Below, in pieces: positions 25,655 to 33,775 of a stretch of 64,000 nucleotides of DNA (positions within the stretch are counted from its first letter, which is position 1; every line of letters starts with the position of its first letter). Location of the stretch: NCBI RefSeq assembly GCF_030503615.1, contig NZ_CP129963.1, positions 1,364,001 through 1,428,000 on the forward strand. The letters run 5' to 3'. The translations under genes and the position numbers were made by a program. Below the pieces are notes generated by a model. The model saw only the letters and a list, made by a program, of their open reading frames with translations. It did not search any database and was not told the origin of the DNA. Source of the stretch: Sphingobacterium sp. BN32 (lineage in GTDB: Bacteria; Bacteroidota; Bacteroidia; Sphingobacteriales; Sphingobacteriaceae).

Positions 25655-26641
25655 ATGAAAATTTTGTATGCTGTACAGGGTACAGGAAATGGACATTTAA
25701 CAAGGGCAATTGACGTTATTCCCTGCCTGCAAGCCCACGGACAAGTGGATGTCTTGGTAAGTGGTATCCAAGCGGATATTCAACTACCTTTCGAAGTCAA
25801 ATATCGATACCATGGTTTAAGCTTTATCTTCGGTAAATCCGGGGGAGTCGATTTATGGAAGACTTTTATGGCGTCGACGGTTCGTAAATTTGTCAAAGAG
25901 GTCAATTCAGTTCCGGTTGAGGACTATGACTTGGTGATTAATGATTTCGAGCCGATTTCAGCTTGGAGCTGTTATTTCAAGGAAAAGCCCTGCATTGGAC
26001 TTAGCCATCAAATTGGCGCATTCGATCCGGCAAGCCCGAAGCCCGAAGAAACCGATATGTTAGGAAAGTTCATTATGAAAAATTATGCGCCTTCTAGCCA
26101 TTCCTACGGCTTTCATTTCAAATCCTATGCTAGCCATATCTTTACGCCGGTGATCCGACAATCGGTACGGCAATTGGATCCGGTCGATAATGGACATTAT
26201 ACCGTCTATTTGCCTTCTTACGATGATGCTCATTTGATCAAACAATTGACACGTTTTCCTGATATTAAGTGGGAAGTGTATTCTAAGCATAATAAAAGAC
26301 CTTTCAAGCAAAAAAATGTTTCTATAAACCCCATCAATAGCGATGCTTTTGTGCAAAGTATGGCGAGTGCATCGGGTATTTTATGTGGTGCAGGCTTTGA
26401 AACCCCGGCCGAAGCCTTATATTTGGGTAAGAAATTATTGGTTATACCTATGAAGAACCAATATGAGCAGCATTTGAATGCCGCCTCATTAGAGGAAATC
26501 GGCGTTCCGGTCATCAAGTCTTTAAAGAAGAAATACGAGTATGATATGGAGGCATGGCTAAATGCCAAGTCTAGAGTTACTGTCGATTACCCAGACTGTA
26601 CTGCTGATATTGTGGAGAAGATCATAAAAAAACACAGCTAA
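25655..26641 (+). CDS. Glycosyltransferase, MurG/MJ1255-like fold
   Basis: A 328-residue protein of GT-B type: the N-terminal glycine-rich loop is AVQGTGNGHLTRAIDV and the C-terminal donor-site motif is GILCGAGFETPAEALYLGKKLLVIPMKNQYEQHLNA, the usual layout of UDP-sugar transferases related to MurG. Acceptor and sugar are unknown. It is not MurG itself, because it is shorter and lacks the division/cell-wall cluster context. The FKBP gene starts 2 bp after its stop and the aldo/keto reductase overlaps that one, so the three form an operon. Confidence 0.8.
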   Translation: MKILYAVQGTGNGHLTRAIDVIPCLQAHGQVDVLVSGIQADIQLPFEVKYRYHGLSFIFGKSGGVDLWKTFMASTVRKFVKEVNSVPVEDYDLVINDFEPISAWSCYFKEKPCIGLSHQIGAFDPASPKPEETDMLGKFIMKNYAPSSHSYGFHFKSYASHIFTPVIRQSVRQLDPVDNGHYTVYLPSYDDAHLIKQLTRFPDIKWEVYSKHNKRPFKQKNVSINPINSDAFVQSMASASGILCGAGFETPAEALYLGKKLLVIPMKNQYEQHLNAASLEEIGVPVIKSLKKKYEYDMEAWLNAKSRVTVDYPDCTADIVEKIIKKHS

Positions 26642-26643
26642 GA

Positions 26644-27318
26644 ATGAGATTAATACTTGGATTTTTATCCATCTGTTTCGCACTAAACAGTTCCGCACAA
26701 TCTTTAAAAACTGCAAATGATTCATTGAGCTATGCTTTGGGCTTGGATGTCGGCAGGAATTTAAAACAACTGGATTTCAATATCAATCAAGACGTGTTGG
26801 CAAAAGCGATAAAGCAAGCACTAGAAAAAAAGGATCAACGATTTACGGAGTCTCAAACAAATGATATTATACGATCTGGTCTTAATCGAATTGCTGAGGA
26901 AAAGATTGCTAAAACCAAAGCGGCTTCACAAGCATATTTAGATCAGAACAAAAAGAAGCCCGGCGTCATTACGACCGAGGAGGGCTTGCAATATCAGGTC
27001 ATTCAAGAAGGAACCGGCTTACATCCCAAACCAAATGATATGGTTGTTGTTCATTATAAAGGGACACTTGTGGATGGTACTGTTTTCGATAATAGCTATG
27101 AACGCAAGGAACCCTTGGATATTGAGATTGGCAGAACGATACCCGGTTGGATTATCGGAATTCCAACGATGAAAGTAGGAGGGAAGACTCGTTTCGTCAT
27201 TCCTTATGATTTGGGTTATGGTGAACGCAGTAGCGGACCTATTCCTGCTTACAGCACTTTAATATTCGAAGTTGAATTATTAAAAATTATAAGCGAGGAA
27301 CCTCATGAATCAATCTAA
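26644..27318 (+). CDS. Exported FKBP-type peptidyl-prolyl isomerase
   Basis: A 224-residue periplasmic folding catalyst: signal peptide to about residue 19 (NSSAQ), an N-terminal dimerisation domain of the FkpA/Mip type (SYALGLDVGRNLKQ..., about 25-105) and an FKBP domain (about 112-215). Visible FKBP residues are VHYKGTLVDGTVFDNS, GRTIPGWIIG, KTRFVIPYDLGYGERSSGPIPAYSTLIFEVELL. It begins 2 bp after the glycosyltransferase stop and its last 14 bp overlap the next gene, so translation is likely coupled. Confidence 0.92.
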   Translation: MRLILGFLSICFALNSSAQSLKTANDSLSYALGLDVGRNLKQLDFNINQDVLAKAIKQALEKKDQRFTESQTNDIIRSGLNRIAEEKIAKTKAASQAYLDQNKKKPGVITTEEGLQYQVIQEGTGLHPKPNDMVVVHYKGTLVDGTVFDNSYERKEPLDIEIGRTIPGWIIGIPTMKVGGKTRFVIPYDLGYGERSSGPIPAYSTLIFEVELLKIISEEPHESI

Positions 27319-28210
27319 TCTTAGGCATACCGACATACAAATTCCGGAACTATCCTTAGGTGCTATGTCTTTGGATTTCAAAGACAAGAAATTGGCCAGT
27401 ACTATATTGGATCAGGCACTCGAGCTTGGCATCAACTATATAGATACGGCGGACATGTATGACAAGGGCGAGAATGAGAAGTTGATTGGAGAGATTACCA
27501 AGAAGAACCGTTCCGCTTGGACTATTGCGTCGAAGGTCGGCAATAAATGGCGCGCGGATGGATCAGGTTGGGATTGGGCTCCTTCGAAATCGTATATATT
27601 GGGTGCTGTTGAAGTGAGCCTTCGCAATCTGCAGACAGATTACATTGATAACTACCAATTACATGGCGGGACCATTGACGATCCTTTTGACGAAATTGTT
27701 GAAGCTTTTGAGCTCTTGAAAGAACAAGGGAAGATTAAAGCCTACGGCATATCTTCCATACGCCCCAATGTATTTTTAAAATATGCGGAGGATACAAACA
27801 TATCCTCGAACTTGATGCAGTATTCTTTGTTGGATAGACGTCCTGAGGAGTATTTAAATCGCTTAAATGAAGCGCAAGTTGCAGTTTTTGTGCGTGGTGC
27901 TTTGGCGCAAGGCCTGTTGATCGACAAACCAGTTAAGAAATATTTGGAGTTTACTGCAGCGGAGGTGAAAGCAGCACAAGATGGGGTAAATGCATTAGCA
28001 AAGGAATTAGCCGTGCCGGCATTAGCTATTGCACTTAAGTATCCATTGTTGCAAGAGGCGGTGAAGAGTGTCGTGGTAGGGATTCGTACCGAGGCACAGT
28101 TCTCAGAATTGAAAGAAGCAATACCTGCTATGGATAAGCTTACCCTTTCAAACTATGAGCGTCTTTTGAATTTATTGCCTACCATCCGATATACAGATCA
28201 TAGGCAATAA
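27305..28210 (+). CDS. Aldo/keto reductase
   Basis: A 301-residue NADPH-dependent carbonyl reductase with a TIM-barrel fold. The catalytic tetrad is visible: D47 and Y52 (GINYIDTADMYDKGENE), K77 (IASKVGNKW) and H120 (YQLHGGTIDDP). C-terminal cofactor residues are in VVVGIRTEAQFSE. The substrate is unknown. It is the last gene of a three-gene operon and converges on kdsB with only 3 bp between the stops. Confidence 0.9.
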   Translation: MNQSNLRHTDIQIPELSLGAMSLDFKDKKLASTILDQALELGINYIDTADMYDKGENEKLIGEITKKNRSAWTIASKVGNKWRADGSGWDWAPSKSYILGAVEVSLRNLQTDYIDNYQLHGGTIDDPFDEIVEAFELLKEQGKIKAYGISSIRPNVFLKYAEDTNISSNLMQYSLLDRRPEEYLNRLNEAQVAVFVRGALAQGLLIDKPVKKYLEFTAAEVKAAQDGVNALAKELAVPALAIALKYPLLQEAVKSVVVGIRTEAQFSELKEAIPAMDKLTLSNYERLLNLLPTIRYTDHRQ

Positions 28211-28213
28211 GCT

Positions 28214-28963
28214 CTACACATTAAAATATTTTCTTTTTATAGCTTCTAAATCTTCCGGGGTATCAATCGCATCATTGACGTGGTGAGATATTGCCGTTTG
28301 GATTTTATATCCATTGTCTATCCAGCGGAGTTGTTCTAGTGATTCAATACGCTCAAGGTTTGATACTGGAAGCTTCGTAAGTTCTTTTAAAACATTTGCG
28401 CGATAGCCATAGATACCAATATGGTTGAAATATTCCGCGTCGCTCAGCCAGTTCTTTATCTCTTTCCCACGGAAATAGGGAATAGGCTGTCTGGAAAAGT
28501 AAATTGCTTCGTTTTTCTTGTTCAAAACAACCTTGGGTTTATTGACGTTTTCCAAATCAGCAAATTCTGTTATTTTTCGAATTAATGTGGCAATCTGAAC
28601 ATCCTGATCTGCAAAGCATGACACCAATAAGTCGATTTGCTGCGGGTCGATGAATGGCTCATCACCCTGAATGTTGATTACTGTGTCGAAACCTGAGATG
28701 TTTTGTATCACTTCGGCACAGCGGTCAGTTCCGGACTGATGATCCCTACTCGTCATGACGACATTACCTGCGAAGCTTTTCACATGGTCATATATACGCT
28801 GGTCATCTGTTGCGACCACCACTTCACTTAGACTGCCTGCATGATTAACTTGATTATAAACTCGTTCAATCATGGTCATTCCAGCAATATCCACTAATGG
28901 TTTCCCCGGGAATCGGGTGGAATCGTAGCGTGCTGGTATTACTCCAATAACTTTCATACCCAA
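28214..28963 (-). CDS. kdsB: 3-deoxy-manno-octulosonate cytidylyltransferase
   Basis: A 249-residue enzyme that activates Kdo as CMP-Kdo for lipopolysaccharide inner-core synthesis in the cytoplasm. Signatures: VIPARYDSTRFPGKPLVDIAG (nucleotide binding), VVATDDQRI, MTSRDHQSGTDRCAE, NIQGDEPF and GIYGYRANVL. Length is standard. The start adds MG before the usual MKVIGVIPAR; the internal Met at residue 3 is an alternative. No other Kdo genes are adjacent. Confidence 0.96.
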   Translation of the reverse strand: MGMKVIGVIPARYDSTRFPGKPLVDIAGMTMIERVYNQVNHAGSLSEVVVATDDQRIYDHVKSFAGNVVMTSRDHQSGTDRCAEVIQNISGFDTVINIQGDEPFIDPQQIDLLVSCFADQDVQIATLIRKITEFADLENVNKPKVVLNKKNEAIYFSRQPIPYFRGKEIKNWLSDAEYFNHIGIYGYRANVLKELTKLPVSNLERIESLEQLRWIDNGYKIQTAISHHVNDAIDTPEDLEAIKRKYFNV

Positions 28964-29019
28964 AAATAGATATTAGATATTGTATTTTTAAAAACATACC
29001 CGGTTTTCTTTTTCAGAAA

Positions 29020-29055
29020 AAAAGCCAGAACGATGGTTCTGGCTTTTATGTTTAT
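29020..29055 (-). terminator. Terminator after the deoxynucleoside kinase
   Basis: A 12-bp stem AAAAGCCAGAAC / GTTCTGGCTTTT with loop GATG. T-rich flanks on both sides suit leftward termination of the trpS-kinase operon. Confidence 0.85.
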
Positions 29056-29082
29056 TTCTTAAGATGTAGTTAGGCGTTTTTG

Positions 29083-29697
29083 TTAAAACAGTCCAAACAA
29101 TTCCGCTTCGATTTTTTGGATTATTTTACCTAGATCTTCCTGGTTATTGGCGAAGTCTAAGTTGTCTTTATCCAACACCAAAAGTTTTCCTTCTTTGTAG
29201 TTTCCGATCCACTTTTCGTATTTATCGTTCAGTTTCGATAGATAGTCAAGGCGGATGCCCGATTCGTAGTCTCTACCGCGTTTTTGGATATTGTTTACTA
29301 GGGTAGGGACAGAAGCTTTCAAATAAACCAACAAATCCGGTGGTTTGATGTAATGGATGATGGATTGGAAAATGTCGCTATAGTTTTCAAAGTCTCTAGC
29401 ACTCATCAATCCCATATCGTATAAGTTCTCTGCGAAGATATACGCATCTTCATATATCGTTCTATCCTGGATCATGTTGATCTGGCGATTTTGAAGATCC
29501 ACGATATGACGGAATCTGCTATTTAAGAAGAAGATCTGTAGGTTGAAGGCCCAGCGTTTCATGTCGCTGTAAAAGTCTTCCAGATAAGGGTTATTTTCTA
29601 CCGCTTCGTATTGAGGTTCGAAGTTTAAGTGTTTGGCAAGTTTTTCTGTTAAAGTAGTTTTACCGGCACCAATATTTCCAACAATTGCTATATGCAT
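29083..29697 (-). CDS. Deoxynucleoside kinase (dGK/dCK family)
   Basis: A 204-residue salvage kinase that phosphorylates deoxynucleosides with ATP. The P-loop is GNIGAGKTT (7-15), the substrate-site motif is EAVENNPYLEDFY, an EDAYIFAENLYDMG segment carries the E-D/R catalytic region, and a LID with Arg residues is in NIQKRGRDYESG. It belongs to the dCK/dGK/TK2 superfamily, not the type-I thymidine kinases. Base preference cannot be told. It sits 8 bp after trpS on the same strand and shares its operon. Confidence 0.88.
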   Translation of the reverse strand: MHIAIVGNIGAGKTTLTEKLAKHLNFEPQYEAVENNPYLEDFYSDMKRWAFNLQIFFLNSRFRHIVDLQNRQINMIQDRTIYEDAYIFAENLYDMGLMSARDFENYSDIFQSIIHYIKPPDLLVYLKASVPTLVNNIQKRGRDYESGIRLDYLSKLNDKYEKWIGNYKEGKLLVLDKDNLDFANNQEDLGKIIQKIEAELFGLF

Positions 29698-29705
29698 AAT
29701 TTCTA

Positions 29706-30704
29706 TTAAAACAGTTTTTTAAGACCTATGATTTCACGAACTTCTTTGATGGTTTTTTGCGCACTTGCAGCTGCTTTTTCAGCACCTAGCTTAACCACTT
29801 TTTTAATGTACTCATCGTCCTGACCAATGCTTTCGATTCTTGAACGGACGTCTGCCGTTGCCAACACCATGTCTTCGGCTAATTGCTTTTTGAAGTCGCC
29901 GTAACGGATTTCGCATTTGTTGTACAATTCATCGAAATGCTCTACCGTGTCAGCTGTGGATACAACTTTCATTAGATCAAAGAGGTTTTGAACCGCTTCT
30001 GGTTTTGTTTGGTTCAACTCGGTAGGACCATTGTCCGTCACTGCGCGCATAATCTTTTTACGGATTGCTTGTTCCGTATCGGATAAATAGATACAGTCTG
30101 CATCGCCGTTTGATTTACCCATTTTCCCTTGACCCGATAAGCCCGGTACTTTGACCAACTTGTCGGTATAAGCAAAAGCAAAGGCTTCTTGGAAATAATC
30201 AACATTGTAAAGTCTGTTGAAACGATTACCAAAAGTTCTCGTCATTTCCAAGTGCTGCTCCTGGTCTTTTCCAACCGGAACTTTAACACCATGATGGATT
30301 AATATATCACAAGCCATCAACACTGGATAGGTCAATAAGCCAGCATTTACGTTATTTGGATTTGCGCGAACCTTGTCTTTGAAAGATGTCGCTCTTTCTA
30401 GCTCACCAAGGTAAGCGTTCATATTCATGTATAAATAAAGCTCTGCTACTTCAGGTACGTCTGATTGTACATAAATGGTAGATTTTTCAGGGTCTAACCC
30501 TGCAGCTAAATATTCAACCACTACGTTGCGGACCATGCTATTTAAGTCTTGTGGCGTAGGGTGAGTCGTCAAAGAGTGTAAGTCGGCAATAAAAAAGAAA
30601 CAGTTATATTCATCCTGCATCTTCACAAAATTGCTCAGCGCTCCATAGTAATTTCCTAAGTGTAATTTTCCGGTACTTCTAATACCACTAACAACAGTTT
30701 CCAT
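29706..30704 (-). CDS. trpS: Tryptophanyl-tRNA synthetase
   Basis: A 332-residue class I synthetase, the standard length for bacterial TrpRS. The HIGH-type motif is STGKLHLGNYYGAL (about 10-23), and the KMSKS loop is GKMGKSNGDAD with Gly for Ser, which is common in TrpRS. The Trp pocket region includes FIADLHSLT and DQEQHLEMTR. It heads a two-gene operon with the deoxynucleoside kinase. Confidence 0.96.
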   Translation of the reverse strand: METVVSGIRSTGKLHLGNYYGALSNFVKMQDEYNCFFFIADLHSLTTHPTPQDLNSMVRNVVVEYLAAGLDPEKSTIYVQSDVPEVAELYLYMNMNAYLGELERATSFKDKVRANPNNVNAGLLTYPVLMACDILIHHGVKVPVGKDQEQHLEMTRTFGNRFNRLYNVDYFQEAFAFAYTDKLVKVPGLSGQGKMGKSNGDADCIYLSDTEQAIRKKIMRAVTDNGPTELNQTKPEAVQNLFDLMKVVSTADTVEHFDELYNKCEIRYGDFKKQLAEDMVLATADVRSRIESIGQDDEYIKKVVKLGAEKAAASAQKTIKEVREIIGLKKLF

Positions 30705-30815
30705 ATGGGTGCAAAGTTACGGAAAAAAATGCTAGTTTTTCTTAGGCGTTATCGCAGAAAAAGCAGTGATATCAACTTTTATGTTCAGTTTTTCGCTATG
30801 GATTTAGCGCATTGA

Positions 30816-31196
30816 TTAGTAGATGTGTGGGTTTTCCAGGAGATCACAAACATAACCTAGAACCTCCGCTTCCGAGGCCCCGTCTTCAAGCATCGAGAAG
30901 GTGAGGTAGGCGGCGTATATCTCCGGACTAAATACAATATGTTTGTCGGAGATAATAGTGTCAATAATCCCTTCGCGTACATCAATCCCTAGATGATCTA
31001 GTTCGTTGTGTAAGTTGGTGGAAATAGACTCGTGATCTTCACCCGATGCAAACCCTACGATGATGTGTAGAACGAGTTTGTCGAAGAGTTCGGGCTGCAT
31101 ATTTTTAAACTTATTCGCATAGAGCTCCGCGTCGAAACGACTTTTTGCACTTGAGACAATTTTGTCCCAAATTAGATATTCTGTTTTCGTTTGCAT
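30816..31196 (-). CDS. Conserved-looking hypothetical protein, helical
   Basis: A 126-residue soluble protein starting MQTKTEYLIWDKIVSSAKSRF. An upstream ATG would add 19 hydrophobic residues but gives an untidy N-terminus, so the shorter form is preferred. The sequence is helical with an acidic C-terminus (LEDGASEAEVLGYVCDLLEN) and no recognisable motif. It is read in the trpS direction, 111 bp upstream of trpS, with no obvious partner. Function unknown. Confidence 0.7.
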   Translation of the reverse strand: MQTKTEYLIWDKIVSSAKSRFDAELYANKFKNMQPELFDKLVLHIIVGFASGEDHESISTNLHNELDHLGIDVREGIIDTIISDKHIVFSPEIYAAYLTFSMLEDGASEAEVLGYVCDLLENPHIY

Positions 31197-31328
31197 GGTT
31201 TGAAGTTTATAAATTGTTAAGGTAAATCTAATTAATATTCTGTTAATTTCCAACCATTAACGGTTGTATTTCTTACTAAATAATATAAAACAATACATGG
31301 TATTTGGGGGTTCTATTCTTAGTATTCA

Positions 31329-31733
31329 ATGAAAAAACAAAACATGATGGAAGAGAAAAAGAATAAAAAGAATGTTGAAGGGGAGAACGCAGATTTCGAA
31401 CCAAGGGATTTGGCGTATAACGAAGAAGATGCGAGCTATGAATTGGATGTAAACGACAAGGACCCGGATTGGGATCATCCGGCAAATTACGATACGCTAA
31501 GCGAGGGTGCTGAGAATGATGATTCGACTTACGATTCGTCCAACCCTTATGTTGGAGATGAATATGCAGATTTAGACGAGCTTCGGGAGGATAATCTGGA
31601 AGATAATAATATGCGGATCACGGATGCTTCGAATTTGCGGGTATCGAAAAAGGATGAGGAATTGGCGAGAGATGAAGAGGATAACCGAGATGATCTGGAC
31701 GCCGAGGGATATCCGAAGAACGATATGGAATAA
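31329..31733 (+). CDS. Very acidic hypothetical protein
   Basis: A 134-residue protein rich in Asp, Glu and Asn with no hydrophobic core (for example NEEDASYELDVNDKDPDWDHP). It has a basic first 20 residues (MKKQNMMEEKKNKKN) and repeated D/E clusters. It is probably intrinsically disordered and has no Cys. Possible roles of such proteins include binding basic partners or cations, but nothing shows this here. The start at the first ATG is uncertain; Met6 and Met7 are alternatives. It lies 74 bp before the SDR gene on the same strand. Confidence 0.6.
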   Translation: MKKQNMMEEKKNKKNVEGENADFEPRDLAYNEEDASYELDVNDKDPDWDHPANYDTLSEGAENDDSTYDSSNPYVGDEYADLDELREDNLEDNNMRITDASNLRVSKKDEELARDEEDNRDDLDAEGYPKNDME

Positions 31734-31807
31734 TCTAATTTTCGTACTTCTTTATTGCAGGATTGGCTTTTTAAAGGCTATATTTATTGCAAAGAAGATT
31801 AATCAGG

Positions 31808-32596
31808 ATGCATATAGATTTAAAAGGTAAGACGGCTTTGGTTGGCGGCGCTTCAGCTGGTATTGGAAAAGCCATTGCGCAGGAACTCGCGAAATGCGGA
31901 GCTACTGTTTTTATTATGGCTAGGAATGAAGAAAAGCTTAAGCGGGTCGTTGCTGAGCTGGATAAAAAGGAAGGACAAGCGCATGGCTATGTAGTTTCGG
32001 ATTTTATGAACTACGAGCAGCATAAAATAACCATTGCTGGCTTTTTTAAATCACATCAGATTGATATTCTGGTTAATAATACAAACGGTCCGGCGGCAGG
32101 CACTGTACTGTCTAAAGAGGAGGAAGATTATCAGAGCGCTTTCGAGCTCTTGTTTCAAACCGCGGTTTATACCAGTAATCTTGCTTTACAGCACATGAAG
32201 CAGCAGGGATATGGAAGGATTATTAATGTTTCTTCCATGACGGTGAAAGAGCCACAAGATAGCTTGGTGCTGTCTAATACGATGCGCACAGCCTTGGTCA
32301 GTTGGAGCAAGTCTTTAGCGAATGCGGTAGGGAAGGATGGTATTACAGTGAATTCGGTATTGACGGGTTATTTTGCGACCGATAGGCTTTATAGCTTGAT
32401 GGAAAAACAGGCCGAGCAAGAAGGGCTTGATATTGCGGTTATCGAGAAGCGCAGAAGGGATAGCATTCCTGTGAAGCGATTAGGGAAGCCCGAGGAGTAT
32501 GGGTATTTGGTTGCATTCTTAGCTTCGCCCTATGCTTCTTTCCTAACGGGTGCTTCCATTCCACTAGATGGAGGTATTTCTAACTTAGTATTCTAA
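31808..32596 (+). CDS. Short-chain dehydrogenase/reductase-like protein without the YxxxK catalytic pair
   Basis: A 262-residue Rossmann-fold protein. The cofactor loop is VGGASAGIGKAIA, and NNTNGPAAG replaces the usual NNAG. The conserved Ser is present (INVSSMTVKEP), but where Tyr-x-x-x-Lys should follow the sequence reads LSNTMRTALVSWSKSLA, so Tyr is Ser and Lys is Arg. A divergent SDR group resembling beta-ketoacyl-ACP reductase but lacking the catalytic tetrad is known. Activity is therefore doubtful. I start it at ATG 31808, giving MHIDLKGKTALVGG; a TTG-led longer frame adds only basic residues. Confidence 0.82.
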   Translation: MHIDLKGKTALVGGASAGIGKAIAQELAKCGATVFIMARNEEKLKRVVAELDKKEGQAHGYVVSDFMNYEQHKITIAGFFKSHQIDILVNNTNGPAAGTVLSKEEEDYQSAFELLFQTAVYTSNLALQHMKQQGYGRIINVSSMTVKEPQDSLVLSNTMRTALVSWSKSLANAVGKDGITVNSVLTGYFATDRLYSLMEKQAEQEGLDIAVIEKRRRDSIPVKRLGKPEEYGYLVAFLASPYASFLTGASIPLDGGISNLVF

Positions 32597-32599
32597 AAC

Positions 32600-32630
32600 A
32601 CAATTGGAAGCTTATTCGGCTTCCAATTGT
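32600..32630. terminator. Bidirectional terminator between the SDR and PPK2 genes
   Basis: A 12-bp perfect stem ACAATTGGAAGC / GCTTCCAATTGT with a 7-base loop. It overlaps the last codons of the convergent PPK2 gene. Confidence 0.75.
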
Positions 32631-33487
32631 TCTTTATATTTTCTTTTATGTTCTTCGACTTCAGGTTCCATCTCCGGATATTGTATATCCTGATAGGTCG
32701 ATAAGACTTCATAAATAATCTGCGCGACAAGAAACCGGCTCACAGGTTTGCTGTCTGACGGGATGATATACCATGGCGCATCTTTTTTACTGGTGTTTCT
32801 GATCGCGTCTTCATAACATTCCATGTATTTGTCCCATAATTTTCTTTCCTCTAAGTCGCCGGGAGAAAACTTCCAATTCTTTTCTTCTTCTTCCAATCGG
32901 CTTAAGAGCCTGTCTTTCTGCTCATCCTTGCTCAGGTTGAGGAAGAACTTAAATACGATGGTCCCATTTTCTACAATGCGTTTCTCGAAGTTGTTGATCT
33001 GTTCGAATCGCATTTTCCAGAAGTCCTTTGGAAGATCTTTCGGATTGTTGATGTGGGGGATTCGTTCGTTTAATAGATATTCGGGATGCACTCTGGTGAC
33101 CAGTACATTTTCATAGTGCGTTCTGTTGAACACCACGAATTTCCCTTTCTCCGGAAGCTTGATCTCGTGACGCCATAAATAGTCGTGTTCCAATTCTTGT
33201 GAATTCGGCGTCTTGAAACTCTCCACGACAACCCCACGAACGTTAAAGTCTTTAAAAACCTCCCTAATCAGCGAGTCTTTTCCTGAGGTATCCATTCCCT
33301 GCAAGCAAATCAGCACGCTGTATTTATCGTGGGCATACATTTTATCCTGTAACTCGGCTATTTTCTTGCGAAGTTTTTTTAGTTCCGCTTTAGCATCGTC
33401 AGGATTGATTTCATCACGAATATCGGTGGGGTGTTCTTTTATTTTGAAGCTGCTTTTCGCAGTCAATAGCTTCGAATAGTTCGTCAT
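32612..33487 (-). CDS. Polyphosphate:nucleotide phosphotransferase, PPK2 family
   Basis: A 291-residue enzyme that moves phosphate between polyphosphate and nucleotides. The Walker A is CLQGMDTSGKDSLIREVF (K70), followed by the PPK2 signature NRTHYENVLVTRVHP, a lid with basic residues, and FFLNLSKDEQKDRLLSRLEE. The single-domain size fits the short PPK2 classes; the NRTHYE motif suggests class III-like enzymes acting on AMP and ADP, but this is not certain. It is divergent from the SatD-like gene, with the palindrome array between them. Confidence 0.9.
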   Translation of the reverse strand: MTNYSKLLTAKSSFKIKEHPTDIRDEINPDDAKAELKKLRKKIAELQDKMYAHDKYSVLICLQGMDTSGKDSLIREVFKDFNVRGVVVESFKTPNSQELEHDYLWRHEIKLPEKGKFVVFNRTHYENVLVTRVHPEYLLNERIPHINNPKDLPKDFWKMRFEQINNFEKRIVENGTIVFKFFLNLSKDEQKDRLLSRLEEEEKNWKFSPGDLEERKLWDKYMECYEDAIRNTSKKDAPWYIIPSDSKPVSRFLVAQIIYEVLSTYQDIQYPEMEPEVEEHKRKYKEQLEAE

Positions 33488-33573
33488 AGTTTATAGTTTA
33501 ATCTTAGCAATTTACTAAATATTATGTTTCATTTACTTGCAGAGATAACGATTGTTAAGGAGGTTTTGTTTTG

Positions 33574-33707
33574 TATTTGACTCAATTTAGTCAAATATCA
33601 AATTATGACTTATTTTAATCATATTTTGAATTATGACTTATTTTAATCATATTTGAGATTATGACTTATATGAGTCATAATTTGATATTTGATTAAATTT
33701 GGTCATA
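33574..33707. promoter_or_regulatory. Array of five palindromes at exact 28-bp spacing
   Basis: Five dyad sites have centres at 33585.5, 33613.5, 33641.5, 33669.5 and 33697.5, each exactly 28 bp apart. Each is a heptamer-to-nonamer arm, a 6-bp AT-rich spacer and the mirrored arm. Site 1 is TATTTGACT-N6-AGTCAAATA (perfect); sites 2 and 3 are TATGACT-TATTTT-AATCATA; site 4 is TATGACT-N6-AGTCATA (perfect); site 5 is a diverged TATTTGATT-N6-GGTCATA. Site 5 contains the TTTG -33 element of the promoter below. No unique spacers exist, so this is not CRISPR. It looks like a cooperative operator array or iterons. Confidence 0.85.
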
Positions 33708-33728
33708 TGATGGATTTGCTTATCTTTA
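33698..33728 (+). promoter_or_regulatory. Promoter of the SatD-like operon
   Basis: TTTG (33698-33701), a 19-bp spacer and TATCTTTA (33721-33728, one mismatch to TAnnTTTG) lie 47 bp before the ATG. The -33 element is inside the fifth palindrome, so binding there would block RNA polymerase. Confidence 0.65.
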
Positions 33729-33775
33729 GGCAATTAAAGCCTTGATAGCATCTACCAGCGATAAACGAAATAATT

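Noticed and set aside
33574..33707. Possible CRISPR array (regular 28-bp period)
   Set aside because: The whole 28-bp period repeats, leaving no unique spacers, and no cas genes are present.
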